A DNA stretch of 55,745 nucleotides from Bacteroidota bacterium (lineage in GTDB: Bacteria; Bacteroidota; Bacteroidia; B-17B0; Aurantibacillaceae), in the NCBI GenBank assembly GCA_018267655.1, contig JAFDYB010000053.1, forward strand, positions 1-55,745, written 5' to 3'. Every line of letters starts with the position of its first letter. Within the stretch, counting starts at the first letter, position 1. The translations under genes were made by a program, and so were the position numbers. Below the pieces are notes generated by a model. The model saw only the letters and a list, made by a program, of their open reading frames with translations. It was not told where the DNA came from and ran no database searches. This document shows, in pieces, positions 42,559 to 54,600 of this stretch.

Positions 42559-43658
42559 TGCTTTAAGTTAGTTTCTGAAATATATGCGCTTACATTGTTG
42601 GTATCTAAATATGCGATCTGGTTTTGATTACCCGTTGGGTTTGTAGCCATATATATATTTAAATCAACTAAGTAAACCATAATGCCTGAAACCCACTGAG
42701 CGGTCAAATAAAATTTTTGATTATTTCCGGGATAGTTAAAAAAATAAAATTGACTTGCGCCTCCATAAGGCAAATTACAAGAGTTAGTGTAGCCAGATGC
42801 ACTCACTAATTTAAATGCAGGAGATTGAGGTGCTGAAAGCATGTTTTCTTTTGGAAATACAACGGTTGAATTAAGAAAGCCAATTGAAGTGTTTGTAAAA
42901 CTATGATAATTAACACTGTCGAACATTGCAGGGCGCTTAGTTAAACTATAGGGCGTATAGTCATAATAGCCCGAAAGTAAAGCGGTTGTATTAATTGTTA
43001 TAATTGCATGAGTTCCATCTGTGAATATGTTCCTTACTGATTGTACGCTTGTTGAAGGGATAGGGGTAAAACCATAAAATCCAAAGCCATTAAAAGAACA
43101 AACGCCTTTATTTGTGCCTAATAAAGCAATAGAACCGTATTTTAGCACAGTGTTTATGGTGTCGCAATTTAAATTACTATTACCTGTGTTTAACAATAAA
43201 AACCCTGTGCCGTTATAAATTATTAAGCCTTTATTAGTAGCAAATAAAATACTCGAACCCTTAGCACCCATATAATTTATAGTATTGGTAGAATTTATTG
43301 TACCAATAAGCGCTAAGATATTTGAACTGTAATCGGTAAAAAACAATCCGTTAAAAAAAGAAACACTACCACTATTCTTGCTATAACACCAAACCCCTGA
43401 ATTAGTTGCTAAAATGCCTGTATATGCAACTGCCGTAGTATATGTTGTAAAAGTTCCTCCTGAAAATTTACACAAACGAAAGTTACTTAAAAACCAAATA
43501 TTACCCAAAGAATCTTGACTAGGGTTTTGAGCATTTAAATAAGTTGGCGGATTACCTATTCCATTATTTGTATAAGTAGTAATTCCCGTTGCTACTACCT
43601 AAGAGCGAGTGCTTAAAACAATAAGCATTGCTACTAAAAATGTAAAAATTGTTTTCAT
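42402..43658 (-). pseudogene. Broken propeller-type surface protein (in-frame TAG, 3' end lost)
   Basis: From ATG 43658 the frame encodes a good signal peptide (MKTIFTFLVAMLIVLSTRS), then TAG at codon 20 (43599-43601), and continues in the same frame through 'TYTNNGIGNPPTYLNAQ' into a 368-residue open part starting at TTG 43508. That part has repeats such as 'FFNGLFFTDYSSNI' and 'ALLGTNKGVCSFNGFGFYGF' typical of the beta-propeller of hybrid two-component or T9SS surface proteins. The frame ends at 42402, overlapping the AAA gene by 157 bp, without a T9SS sorting domain, so the 3' end also looks truncated or shifted. It is either a pseudogene or a sequence error at 43599. Confidence 0.7.
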
Positions 43659-43889
43659 AATAAATGTTTTTAAATGGTTGGTTCATGAGTTCAATTTTAA
43701 ATTATTTTACAGAATCAAAGTACGCCTTAGTTTTTTATAAGTATTTAATATTAAATGAGCCTTAATTAAACTAAAAGTAAATTTAATTACTCTAGTTTAT
43801 TAATTATATTTATAAATTAACTCTTGGTGGTAGTTATTTTATATTTGGTTATTTTTTAAAAACAAGTGGTTAGCATTCAGCTATGTCAT

Positions 43890-44588
43890 TTAATTTTTTT
43901 GTCGTTTGTTTATGAGAATATTAAATCCAAAGCCAAATGTAAAATAACTCATTAAATAATTATTACCTCGTGAGCGCACTTCATCAACTTGATTAAATCT
44001 TGGCATTTTAGGATCAAATTTTGTGAGCATGGTTGTATAACTTAAAAATATATTAAAACTTAAATGCTGATCAACAATAAAGTTTACCGACATTTCGGGT
44101 TGTAAATAAGGTGTAATAAAATTTGCAGCCGGATAGGGTGCATTTTTACTATTAGTATCATTTATTACATTGGTATATTTGCAATACATTAATCCTGCAT
44201 TAAGTGAATAGGACATATAACCAATTTGCGAAAAAAATTTGTCGTAACCTAATTTTATAAACCCGGCGTTATTAATTAAATGCGTATTATATGATAAGGA
44301 GCCGTTGCCTGCCCTGTAATATACAAATACCTCTTGTTGATTTAAAAAATTAATGTTTTCATAACCAAGACCCACAAAAAAATTATCAAAAACTTTTGCG
44401 TTAATGCTCAGTCCTCCCTCGTAAACACCGTTAAATGCACCGTGAAACATGCTACTTGAAATGGTTCGGGGTATGCCGGCATTTCCTCTAATTGTAAATA
44501 ATGCGTTTTCTTTTTTTGGAGCAGTGTTTTGCGCGGGTAAAAATACAACAACGATTAAAAATAATATGAGGTGAAAAATCTTTAGCAT
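43890..44588 (-). CDS. Putative outer-membrane beta-barrel protein
   Basis: A 232-residue protein with a signal peptide (MLKIFHLILFLIVVVFLPAQ) and alternating amphipathic strands with many Tyr/Phe/Gly ('NFFVGLGYENINFLNQQEVFVYYRAG', 'YFTFGFGFNILI' at the end). It resembles porin-family or opacity-like 8-stranded barrels, but no named family can be assigned. It lies 41 bp after the FtsX-type permease gene on the same strand and may be part of that operon. Confidence 0.7.
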   Translation of the reverse strand: MLKIFHLILFLIVVVFLPAQNTAPKKENALFTIRGNAGIPRTISSSMFHGAFNGVYEGGLSINAKVFDNFFVGLGYENINFLNQQEVFVYYRAGNGSLSYNTHLINNAGFIKLGYDKFFSQIGYMSYSLNAGLMYCKYTNVINDTNSKNAPYPAANFITPYLQPEMSVNFIVDQHLSFNIFLSYTTMLTKFDPKMPRFNQVDEVRSRGNNYLMSYFTFGFGFNILINKRQKN

Positions 44589-44629
44589 AATTAGTAAAGT
44601 TAGCTAAAAATGATTAAAAAATTATGGTG

Positions 44630-45856
44630 CTATCCGTTATTTTTACTACTAAGGTTTATTTTTGTTAAAATTTGTACGGGGTATAAAGCGGCAATAAATC
44701 CAATTACAAGTATAAGCAGTAATATTGAAACAAAATCCCCCACTTGCATTTCAATTGGGTAATAAGGTATAACAAACTCATCGCCAAATTTTACGATATG
44801 AAATTTAATTTGCAATACGCATATTATTAAACCCATTATTAATCCAATTAACGAACCAATAAGCGTAATTAAAAACCCTTCACCCATAAAAATTGAACGT
44901 ATCATTTTTAAATTAGCGCCCAAGCAAAATAAAGTGATTAGGTCGTGCTGTTTTTCAATTATTAGCATGGTAAGTGCGCCAATAATGTTAAACATAGCAA
45001 TGATTAAAATAAATGAAAGAATAATAAAGGTTGCCATTTTTTCAGTTTCGAGTGTTTTAAATAAAACATCGTTTAGCTGATATCTGTTTTTGATAATATA
45101 ACTGTTGGGCAAACTAGAGCTTAATTCTTTTTGAACCTTATCTGTAGCTCCTTCGTTACATAAAATTTCTACTGAAGTACTTTTGTTTTGGCTGTCAAAT
45201 AATTTTTGTGCAGTAGCAAGGCTTACAAAAACATATTGATAATCAAACTCATCGTTAAGTGAAAATATGCCTCCGGGCCAGCAATAAAGTTGATTTAAGT
45301 TATCGGCAGCGTTTAAAGTGTTTTCTTTTCCTTTTGAGGGACTTAATAAACTTAATTCGTAAACATATTCGCGAATATTAACGCCTAATTGCTCTGCTAC
45401 ACCACGCCCTAATATTATAAAATTAGTTTTTGAAGTATCATTTAATTTAAAGCTTCCGTCGTATATTGATTGTTCTATTTTTGTAATGTATTTAAAATTA
45501 TTGTCAACCCCTTTTACTGTTACTAAGGTTTGATGGTCGCCATTCTTTATTAAAGCCTTGTCTGAAAAAGTGAATGAAATATTTTTAACGCCGCTTGTGT
45601 TTTTAATTGTTTTTATTTCCGCATCACTTAGCGTAAAATTTTTTCCTTTTTTAATACTTAACTTTAAATCGGGCTCAAAGGTATTGTACAGTGAAGCAAC
45701 AGTACTGGTAAGGCCGTTCATTGCACTTAAAATTATTATGAGCGAAGCTGTGGTAACTGCAATAGCTGAAACGCTAATCCAACTTATGATATTAATTGCA
45801 TTGTTACTTTTTTTTGAAATTAAGTAACGCTTAGCGATATAAAACGGGAAATTCAA
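44630..45856 (-). CDS. FtsX/LolC-E-type ABC transporter permease
   Basis: A 408-residue inner-membrane permease with one helix near the N-terminus (about 20-48), a large periplasmic domain (about 50-260), and three helices near the C-terminus (about 268-300, 315-350, 370-395). The opening 'FYIAKRYLISKKSNNAINIISWISV' is characteristic of lipoprotein-release and MacB-like permeases. The ATPase partner is not in this window. It is encoded 2 bp behind rbfA, a frequent neighbour in this phylum. It may act in lipoprotein sorting to the outer membrane. Confidence 0.88.
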   Translation of the reverse strand: MNFPFYIAKRYLISKKSNNAINIISWISVSAIAVTTASLIIILSAMNGLTSTVASLYNTFEPDLKLSIKKGKNFTLSDAEIKTIKNTSGVKNISFTFSDKALIKNGDHQTLVTVKGVDNNFKYITKIEQSIYDGSFKLNDTSKTNFIILGRGVAEQLGVNIREYVYELSLLSPSKGKENTLNAADNLNQLYCWPGGIFSLNDEFDYQYVFVSLATAQKLFDSQNKSTSVEILCNEGATDKVQKELSSSLPNSYIIKNRYQLNDVLFKTLETEKMATFIILSFILIIAMFNIIGALTMLIIEKQHDLITLFCLGANLKMIRSIFMGEGFLITLIGSLIGLIMGLIICVLQIKFHIVKFGDEFVIPYYPIEMQVGDFVSILLLILVIGFIAALYPVQILTKINLSSKNNG

Positions 45857-45858
45857 TA

Positions 45859-46200
45859 CTATTTATTTTTTAATAACTCTTCAATTCGCATGGCATAATC
45901 TAATGAGTCATCAATATAGAAATTTAATTCAGGCACAACACGTAATTGTTTACCAACGGCGTAACCTAGTTTTTTTCGAATAAGATTGGTTTGTTGGTTA
46001 ATGAGTTTAAAAACGGCCTCGCGATTTGCTTTTCCCATAATACTAACATAAACTTTGGCTAATGATAAATCAGGCGCTACTCGTACCATTGTAACGGTAA
46101 TAAAACCCCCTTCAAAAAGTGAACGGCTTTCTGCTCTAAAAATTTCGGCTAATTCGTATTGTAATAATTTTGAAACCTTTTGTTGTCTAACGCTATCCAT
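45859..46200 (-). CDS. rbfA: Ribosome-binding factor A
   Basis: A 113-residue KH-fold protein that binds the 30S subunit and helps 16S rRNA maturation. It starts 'MDSVRQQKVSKLLQYELAEI' and has 'VTMVRVAPDLSLAKVYVSIM' and 'VPELNFYIDDSLDYAMRIEEL', all standard RbfA segments. Full length. It is the first gene of an operon with the FtsX-type permease. Confidence 0.95.
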   Translation of the reverse strand: MDSVRQQKVSKLLQYELAEIFRAESRSLFEGGFITVTMVRVAPDLSLAKVYVSIMGKANREAVFKLINQQTNLIRKKLGYAVGKQLRVVPELNFYIDDSLDYAMRIEELLKNK

Positions 46201-46288
46201 ATCTATTTAGAAAGCTAAGTTACAAATTATACATGTTCTTTTAAAAAAATGCTTTAAAAAATTTTAAAAAGGATTAAACGCAAAAAAT

Positions 46289-48499
46289 TTAATTGCTATT
46301 ATTTACTTTTTTAATTGCTTGTATGGGAATAATCGCATTAATTATTGTTCCGGTATTATTTTTATTTAATAACCATTCAATCGTGCCTCCTATTGAAATA
46401 ATTCTGTGTTTCATGTTTTTTAGGCCATTGCCTCCATCTTTTTGACTATCATTAATTGAAAATCCGCTGCCATTATCTATAAGGCAAATCATTAAATTAT
46501 TGTTTGTAAACGAAATTTGCACAATTACCATTGATGCTTTAGCATGCTTAACAATATTGTGCGTAGCCTCTTTTATAACAAAGAAAATATTTCGTCCCGC
46601 TTCTTTTGTTATTTCTGTATCAGGAACATTATTACTTATTTGAATTTCAAAGTCAATTGAAAAATCATGTAAATAATCATGGCAATATTCGCGAATTCGC
46701 GCTATTAAGTTTAAAAGCGTTGTGTTTTCAGGATTTAAGGCCCAAATTAAATCGCGCATATTTTCAATAAGAATGTTTGCCGTTTCTGTAATGGATTTAG
46801 TATTAATTGTAACCTCGGGATTGTTTTTTGATTTAGTAGCTACTATTTCTGACAAAAATTTAATTTTTGATAAGCCCGACCCTAAATCGTCGTGTATGTC
46901 TTTTGCTATTCTTCGTCTTTCATTCTCTTCACTTTCTCTTATTGCCAATTCTTGTTTTTGTTTTAGATTGTATCTTTGAATTAAAAAGTATGAGTAGCCT
47001 CCAAATATAATTAGCAGCATAAGTATAATACTAACTGCAAGCAAATAATTTCTGTTTTTAACACTTAATTTTTCTTCTTCTAATTGCAGTAGGTTTATTT
47101 TTTTTTGTTGTGTTAAATTTTTTATTTCTACTTCTTTTTTTTCAGTTTCATATTTAGTTTGTTGGGCTATTAATTGCTCCATGTTTTTTTCATTAAATAT
47201 TTCATGTTTTATTTCTGCATAAAGTTTATAGTATTCGTAGGCTTTTTCAAAATTCTTTTGTTGTGCAAAGGTTTCTGAAAGCATAAAATAATTGTCTCGC
47301 AACATATCTTTAGCGCCTACCTCTTTAGCATAACGTTGCCCTTCAAATAAGTATTTATAAGCTTCGCCGTATTGCCCCATTTTACCATATACACTGCCAA
47401 TATTATTATTAGTGTTTATTAATCCCTTTTTATCATTTATTTCTTCCTTTATTTTTAAGGCTTTAAAAAAATAATCGAGTGCTTTTTTATATTGATGCGT
47501 GTATTTATACACTACACCAACATTGTTATACGACTCTCCTAAACCTTTTTTATTTCCAATTTCTTTTTTTATTTCAATTGATTTTAGGTGGTATTCAATG
47601 GCTTCGTTATATTTTTCTTGATCATCATACACCACGGCAATCTTATTATAACACTCGGCCATTTGCGCTTTTTGTTTGTTTTCTTTTGCAACATCTAGCG
47701 ATTCAAAAAATAAGGCTAAAGCTTCTTTGTATTTTTTTTGATATCTATAAATATTTCCAATATTATTTAAAGCTATGGGCTGTGCCGTTTTATTGCCAAT
47801 TTGTTTTAAAAGCGATGATGAATTTAAAAAACAAGGTAACGCTTCGGCATACATGCCTTTGTCGCTATAAATCCCTCCTAAATTATTCCATGAAAAGGCC
47901 ATGCTTTTTTTATCTCCTATTTTAACTCTGTAATTCAGGGCTTCTTTGTGATAAACCAAAGCCGAGTCTAATTTGCCAGTACTCCACATTAAATTTCCTA
48001 TATTGTTATAAGAATCGGCAATATCTTTTTTGTTTCCAATTTCTTTTCTGAGAGTTAACGAATACAAATAATGTTCTAAGGCTTTATCTAAATTAGACAG
48101 TTTTTTAAATGAAATAGCCAGATTATTATAGCCCGTAGCAATGCCGGCTTTATCATTTAATTGTTTTTTTAAATCAATTGATTTCTCATAAAACATAATT
48201 GCTTTATTATAATCACCCGTGTTGTTATATATATTTCCAAAATTATTATATGCGTTTGATAATCCTTTTTTAAAATTAATTTTTTCGGCTAAAGTTTGTG
48301 CCTTTTCGGCGTATTTGATAGCGCTATCAACAATTTTATCGGTAGTAAAAAAACTTAAATGGTTTAATGTGTTTACGGTATTAGTATCACTTTTTGATGA
48401 TTTTAATACTAATAATAAGCTATCAATAGTAATAGAACTTTGGCCGCTAACAATTTGGCAAAATATAAGTATTGCCAAAAAGCAAAATAGTTTTTTCAT
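46289..48499 (-). CDS. TPR-containing sensor histidine kinase (HisKA_3 type)
   Basis: A 736-residue exported or membrane kinase. It has a signal peptide ending 'VSGQ', about ten tetratricopeptide repeats (residues about 50-430) with very regular 'YNNxGxxY' units, a coiled coil, one transmembrane helix (about 483-505), a dimerisation domain with phospho-acceptor His 536 in 'RRRIAKDIHDDLG', and a HATPase with N-box 'EATHNIVKHA' and G-box 'DNGSGF'. Such kinases usually signal to a LuxR-type response regulator encoded next door; none is visible on either side here, so it is an orphan within this window. Confidence 0.92.
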   Translation of the reverse strand: MKKLFCFLAILIFCQIVSGQSSITIDSLLLVLKSSKSDTNTVNTLNHLSFFTTDKIVDSAIKYAEKAQTLAEKINFKKGLSNAYNNFGNIYNNTGDYNKAIMFYEKSIDLKKQLNDKAGIATGYNNLAISFKKLSNLDKALEHYLYSLTLRKEIGNKKDIADSYNNIGNLMWSTGKLDSALVYHKEALNYRVKIGDKKSMAFSWNNLGGIYSDKGMYAEALPCFLNSSSLLKQIGNKTAQPIALNNIGNIYRYQKKYKEALALFFESLDVAKENKQKAQMAECYNKIAVVYDDQEKYNEAIEYHLKSIEIKKEIGNKKGLGESYNNVGVVYKYTHQYKKALDYFFKALKIKEEINDKKGLINTNNNIGSVYGKMGQYGEAYKYLFEGQRYAKEVGAKDMLRDNYFMLSETFAQQKNFEKAYEYYKLYAEIKHEIFNEKNMEQLIAQQTKYETEKKEVEIKNLTQQKKINLLQLEEEKLSVKNRNYLLAVSIILMLLIIFGGYSYFLIQRYNLKQKQELAIRESEENERRRIAKDIHDDLGSGLSKIKFLSEIVATKSKNNPEVTINTKSITETANILIENMRDLIWALNPENTTLLNLIARIREYCHDYLHDFSIDFEIQISNNVPDTEITKEAGRNIFFVIKEATHNIVKHAKASMVIVQISFTNNNLMICLIDNGSGFSINDSQKDGGNGLKNMKHRIISIGGTIEWLLNKNNTGTIINAIIPIQAIKKVNNSN

Positions 48500-48693
48500 A
48501 ACAACACAGAAATAAATTTGTTATAGCACTAAATTACAGTATTATTTTGAGTCAACAATTTTATATTTAAGGCAGAATTACTTTAATAATAAGCCTTATT
48601 TATTCTGCAATTAAAAAAGTGTAAGAAAATTCACTGTTCTTATAAAGCTATACCTCGCGCTTTTTGCAACTAAAGCGGTTAAGGGTATAGTTA

Positions 48694-51600
48694 TTATTTC
48701 ATTAATGTAATTTTAAACACAGAGGTTTTGCCGTTATTTTCAACTATTACTTGAAAAATACCTGGCTCAAAATTACTCAAATCTAACTTGCCATTAAAGC
48801 TACTTAATTTTGTAGCAGGTAAAACTTCAGATCCGTTTGAGCTAAACACTCTTACAATAGCATTATTATACATTTCGTTAGCTTGTATATTTAATATGCC
48901 TGTGCTTGGGTTTGGATATAATGAAATTTTTAAATCACTGCTAAAATTAACTGCTTGAATATTTGAATACGTAAAGTTTCCTGTTTTGTCAAATTGCTTT
49001 AATCTGTAATACGAAATTCCTTTTAGTGGTTGAACGTCAATTGTGCTATATGATTGCTCGTATTGTGCATTTCCGTTTCCATAAGCGTTTACAGTTGCCA
49101 CTTGAGTAAAATTAACAGCATCGGTACTGCGCTCTACTGCAAAGTAGGCATTGTTTCTTTCGGTTGCTGTTTGCCAGGTTACATTTACCTGAGAATTTAA
49201 CGGACTTGCACTAAAACTTAAAAGCGTAATTGGCAATGGGTTTGTGCCATCTACTTTATTTCCTAATGTAAATCGGCTAAATGAATTAAACAGCGATGGC
49301 GCCGAAGTTGATTGCACGCTGCCTGTAATATTACTTGCGCCCGTGCCTCCAATATCAATCCAACTCGTAAGTGCTGTATAGGTATTTTTACAAATTGTTA
49401 AGTTTGTTGAATTGCTAACACCGTCGTTCGCGTCATAATACAATGTTATGGTTTGAGTACTGCTAAGTCCGGAGGTAGGTTGTGAGCTTGTGGTTCCTGT
49501 AGTGTAGCGTTTTATATCCCACCAATGTACTTTTGAAACATTCCAAACTGTTACGGGTAGTGCCCAGCCAAGCGCTTGCGCATTGGCATTAAACACTTCA
49601 GAGTTATAAGTAAATGGCGAAGAGTTGCTATGATTAACCGTTAGCACTGCAGGGCGCCAATCGGGTGATTTACCTAATGGCATATTAAGCGTGCGAGTAC
49701 CGGTAAATAGCATGTCGTAATTTAAAGGTCCATTTACAAAGCTAGATGCGTTTCCAATATTTGTTAAGGCATTGTTATTCAAATTTAAAATATTTACTGA
49801 AGTTGTGTTTATTACTCCTTGTGTTAAAGTTAATGATTTAGCAATATTTACCATAGTTTGAAGATAAATAGAGTCTGCAGATTTATTTACTGATAGATAT
49901 GTAAATACAGGATTTCCTGCACTACCGGTTTTACTAATATTTTGCGGATTTGAGTTTGTGAATGTAGCAACGCCGTTGGGTACATTTGCACCAAAGGTTA
50001 TGGTAGATGAGTTGGTGGACCCAACCGTAACATTACCGGCATAAACACAATTAGTGTTATAGTTTGGATAAACTCGACTCGTACCATTTTGATTAAATAT
50101 TACGTCTCCGAAGTAGCTGTCAGACATATTATTTGCAAACAATATATAACCTGCCGAGCAATTACTTGTAACTGAAAAGGTAGAGTTAAATGTATTTGCG
50201 CCATAAGAAACATCGTTAGTAGTACCGGTAGGTAATTTTGTTGCAGTAACGCTACTATTAAATACAGAAGTCTTATACGTAATGCCACCACTCGTAGTAG
50301 TTAAAGGCCCATTAAACTGAGAATTATAAAAATTAAATATACTTGTCCCCGTTGCTAATACGTTTTGTGCTGTAGTGCCACTTTGTGTAAAATTATTAAC
50401 GCTTAAAACCCCATTTGCAAAACCTCCACTGCCTACCGAAATAGCGTTACCCGCTGTAAGCGTTGCTTGACCTGAACTAGCACAAAAATTTATACCGCCC
50501 CCATTATTGTTTGAAATTACAATATTTCCGTTAAATGTTGTGTTGTTTGCAGAATACGCCGAGCTATAAATCCAACCCGCCGTTGAGGTTGGAGAATTGC
50601 TAAATGTAGTGGTGCCATTAAAAGTGTTTCCTATACTATTGTATGCCACGTAAATGCTATTGCTACCTACGTTTACAAAGTTTGCATTTGCGTTAAACAC
50701 ATCTGAATTACCATTACCAAACATTAAATAACCACTTCCGGTATTCGTCATTAATGCATTGCCATTAAATATATTGTTGCCTATACTTTGGTCATTTGTA
50801 GCTCCGTTTTTTAAACAATTAGTTGTGCCTGAAAAATTACAGCCATTAAATAGTAAACCCGGACTAATAGATACTACATTACCACCAAAAGCGCTACTAG
50901 GTCCATATTGTAAAATGCTTGTCCCCGTAGTTGTAATGCTTTGTGGAGTGGAACCTAATTGCGTGAAATTTCTTAAAACCAAATAACCTGAATTAAATCC
51001 ACCACTACCAACAGAAATTGTGTTTCCGGCACTTAGCGTAGAGGTACCCGTATTGTTTCCAAAAAATACGCCTCCACCATTATTATTCGATACAATTATA
51101 TTCCCATTAAATGTAGCGTTATTTAATGCGTATGGCGCTGCATACATCCAAGCACCTAAGCTACTGGGCGAATTACTAAATGTAGTTACTGCGTTAAAAA
51201 CATTACCTACGCTATTGTAGGCCACATAAAAGTTTGCAGAACCTGTGTTTACAAAATTAGCATTCGCATTAAAAATATCAGGATTACCGTTAGCTAACAA
51301 TAAATAGCCGGCACCATTATCTGTTATTAAAGAATTACCGTTAAAAGTATTATTACCCATACTTATATCATTAGTGCCACCTGTTTTCAAACAATTAGTA
51401 GTGCCATTAAAAATACAGCCATTAAAATATAGACTAGAACTTGTTGATGTAACATTACCTCCTAAAATTGCGTTTGGCCCATAATATAAAGCAGAACCAT
51501 TAATTGGTAAGTTAATAGGAACGCTTCCTAATTGTGTAATTTTTTGAATTTGCAAATAACCTACATTAAAGCCTCCACCTCCTACTGAAAAAGTTTTGCC

Positions 51601-54600
51601 GGCAACTAAGGTTGATGTCCCTGCAGGGGAATATCCAAAAACAGTTCCTATAGATGAGCCCATTTGATTAACAATGATATTGCCATTATAAGTATTTCCT
51701 ATAGATGTATTAGCAAAAATGATTCGATCGCTTCCATTATTACTTACTATTAAATCTGAATTATATGTATCAGGCTGAGAGTTTGCAAAGCCAAAGTAGC
51801 CCGATGCAGTACTACTCATAGTAGTTACGCCTCCAAATAAATTCCCTCCATTGCTCCACTCGCCTGTTGCTCCTGTTTTGCAAAAATAATTAGTGCCCGA
51901 AAAAGTAGTGTTTGCTAATAAAATTCTTGGTGATACAGCCGTGAAGTTTCCTCCAAAATAGGAATTGCCATAGGTTTGTAAATACGTTAAACTACCAGTT
52001 AAAAACAAATTTATCGGCACATTACCTAATTGTGTAAAATAAGGTAAAATTAAATACCCTGTATTAAATCCGGCTGCGGTAATGGAAACCGTATGCCCCG
52101 CCGACATGGTAGCAGTTGGCGATCCGGAACCTCCGCCACAAAAGTTTATGCCGGATGCAGAGCCTGTATTTGATAAATAAATATTTCCATTAAATAAATT
52201 TCCGGCTGAATTCCATGCCGGTAAAATTCGTTCACTGCCATTATTAATAAAATAAACATCTGCGTTAAATACGTCGGGAGATGTGTTCCCTAAAAGAAAA
52301 TAACCCGAGCCTGAATTTGTAAATGAGCTTACTGCATTAAAAGTATTAGAACCAACACATGCTGCACTAACTGCACCTTGTTGTATTGCTGAAATTGTCC
52401 CGTTAAATACGCCTCCATTAAAAAACATACCTTGGCTTACATTTACTAATCCCCCTCCTAAATTAATTCCTGGGCCAAACTGTGAATAATTAGTACCTGC
52501 TCCCATTACAATACTATTAGATGCGGTACCCAATTGCGTAATTCTTTGAGCTATTACATAACCTGCATTTAAGCCTAAACTTCCTGTTAATAGTGCTTTG
52601 GTGGCAGCAATTGTTGCATTTGAAGCAGGGGTTCCTGCACAAAAATTTATTCCTAAAGCACTGCCTGAGCTATTTAAAAATACATTTCCATTAAATAAAT
52701 TTCCTGCAGAATTATATGCTGGTAAAATTCTTTCGCTTCCTGTAACATTAAAATTTACATCACTATTCCAAACATCAGGCGATCCATTACCAAACATCAT
52801 GTATCCAGATCCGGCATTTTCAAAGAAACTAAGTCCATTAAAAGTATTCCCTCCAATTGATGCATCGCTGCCAGCTCCTGTTTTTTTAGCGCTCACTTTT
52901 CCTTGGTAGGTAGCTCCATTGAAATAAATATCAGGGGCAACTAAATTCAAATCTCCGCCAAAAATAGAACTGTTAGCTGCTACGTATGCCGCATTTGTTC
53001 CTGTAAAGGTTAAATTAACCGGTGCACTGCCTAATTGTGTAAACCTATTAAATTGTAAACTTCCGGCGCTAAAACCTCCACTTCCAACAAAAATTGATTT
53101 TCCTGCCGCTAAGCTTGGTGTTCCCGATGAGGAAGGCCAACCAAAAAATATGCCGCCGGTTCCGGTGCTGCTTACAATAATAGAATCATTAAACATATCT
53201 GCCGAGTTGTAGCCTAACATAAAATAGCCCGTACTGCTTTGTTGATTAACAGTGGTAGATGCATTAAACGTATTTAAATTACCACTGTTGTGATTACTGC
53301 TTCCGCCTGTTTTGGTAAAAATTGCACGTCCGTTAAAAACACTGCCTTGTATATAAATATCAGGCGAAGTAACATTAACAGCTCCGCCAAAATTACAAGG
53401 AGGTGTACTTTTTCCTGCTGTAAAACTTGCATTGCCTGTTAACGTTAAAGTTATAGCAGTGCTGCCTAATTGGTTTAAACCACAAAGTTGTAAATAACCG
53501 GTACTAAAACCAATTACGCCTACTGATATAGTTTTACCTGCTGCCAACACAGGAACTCCGCCACTACCGGGCCAACCAAGAGAAATACCTGTACCTGCCG
53601 TAGAACCGTTTGTATTTACTGTAATATTTCCGTTAAACTGATCGTTTGAATTATAGCTTAGTAACAAGTAACCACCGCCTCCTAAATTATCAAGTTCCAA
53701 AGTAGAATTAAAGGTATTTAAATTGCCACTGTTGTGATTGCCTGTTCCTCCACCTGTTTTAACAAAAACCGTAGGAGCATTGTAAGTCCCTCCTTGTGGG
53801 TACAAATCAGGTGCACTAGCACTAACCGGCCCATTGAAAGTATTGTTATTTAATATAATTGCGCTTGTGCCGGTAGTAGTTAAATTAATGGTAGTACTTG
53901 CTGCGGTTTGAACTTTTAATAATTGAATATAGCCAGAAGTAACACTACCATTTACAAGTACTGATTTGCCTGCTGCAAAATTGATAAGGGGAAAAGTACC
54001 GCTCCAGCCAATGGAAATACCCGATGCACTTGTTGTGCCATTTTGATTCACATAAACATTACCATTGAATTGTGATGTAGAATTGTTCCCAAAAATAATT
54101 CTGCCTCCCGTTGTAGAAGTGTTGTTGCAATAAACATCGGCATTGTAGGTATCGCCTGCACTACTTGCAAAACCAATAAAACCATTGCTAGCGTTATTTA
54201 TCGTTAAGGTTCCATTATAAACATTTCCTCCATTTGACCAATTGTTTAAAATAGTGCCGCCTAAATTATAGGTAACTGTATTTGCAAAAGTTGATGTTTG
54301 AGCTGAAACAACACCTGCACTAACTGTTAATGAGCCATTTATAGTTGAAGAGTATATATTTACACCTCCTGAATTTCCAGGCGATATGTTTAAAGGCGCA
54401 CTTCCTAATTGATTTAAATTAAATAAGTTTACTGCTCCTCCAAAAAAAGTTCCACACGTGATGCTAAGCCCTGTATTTAATGTTGACGTAGGTCCTCCGC
54501 TTCTTCCTATCTGAATATTACCAGAACCGGTGGGATTATTAAACAGCACGTTTCCATTAAAACTGCTTGCTCCTGAATAACCTATATAAAGCCCACCCGT

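Noticed and set aside
47479..47925. 148-codon rightward frame opposite the TPR kinase
   Set aside because: Composition is rich in Tyr/Leu/Phe/His/Cys as expected for the antisense of TPR codons, and the minus-strand gene is certain.
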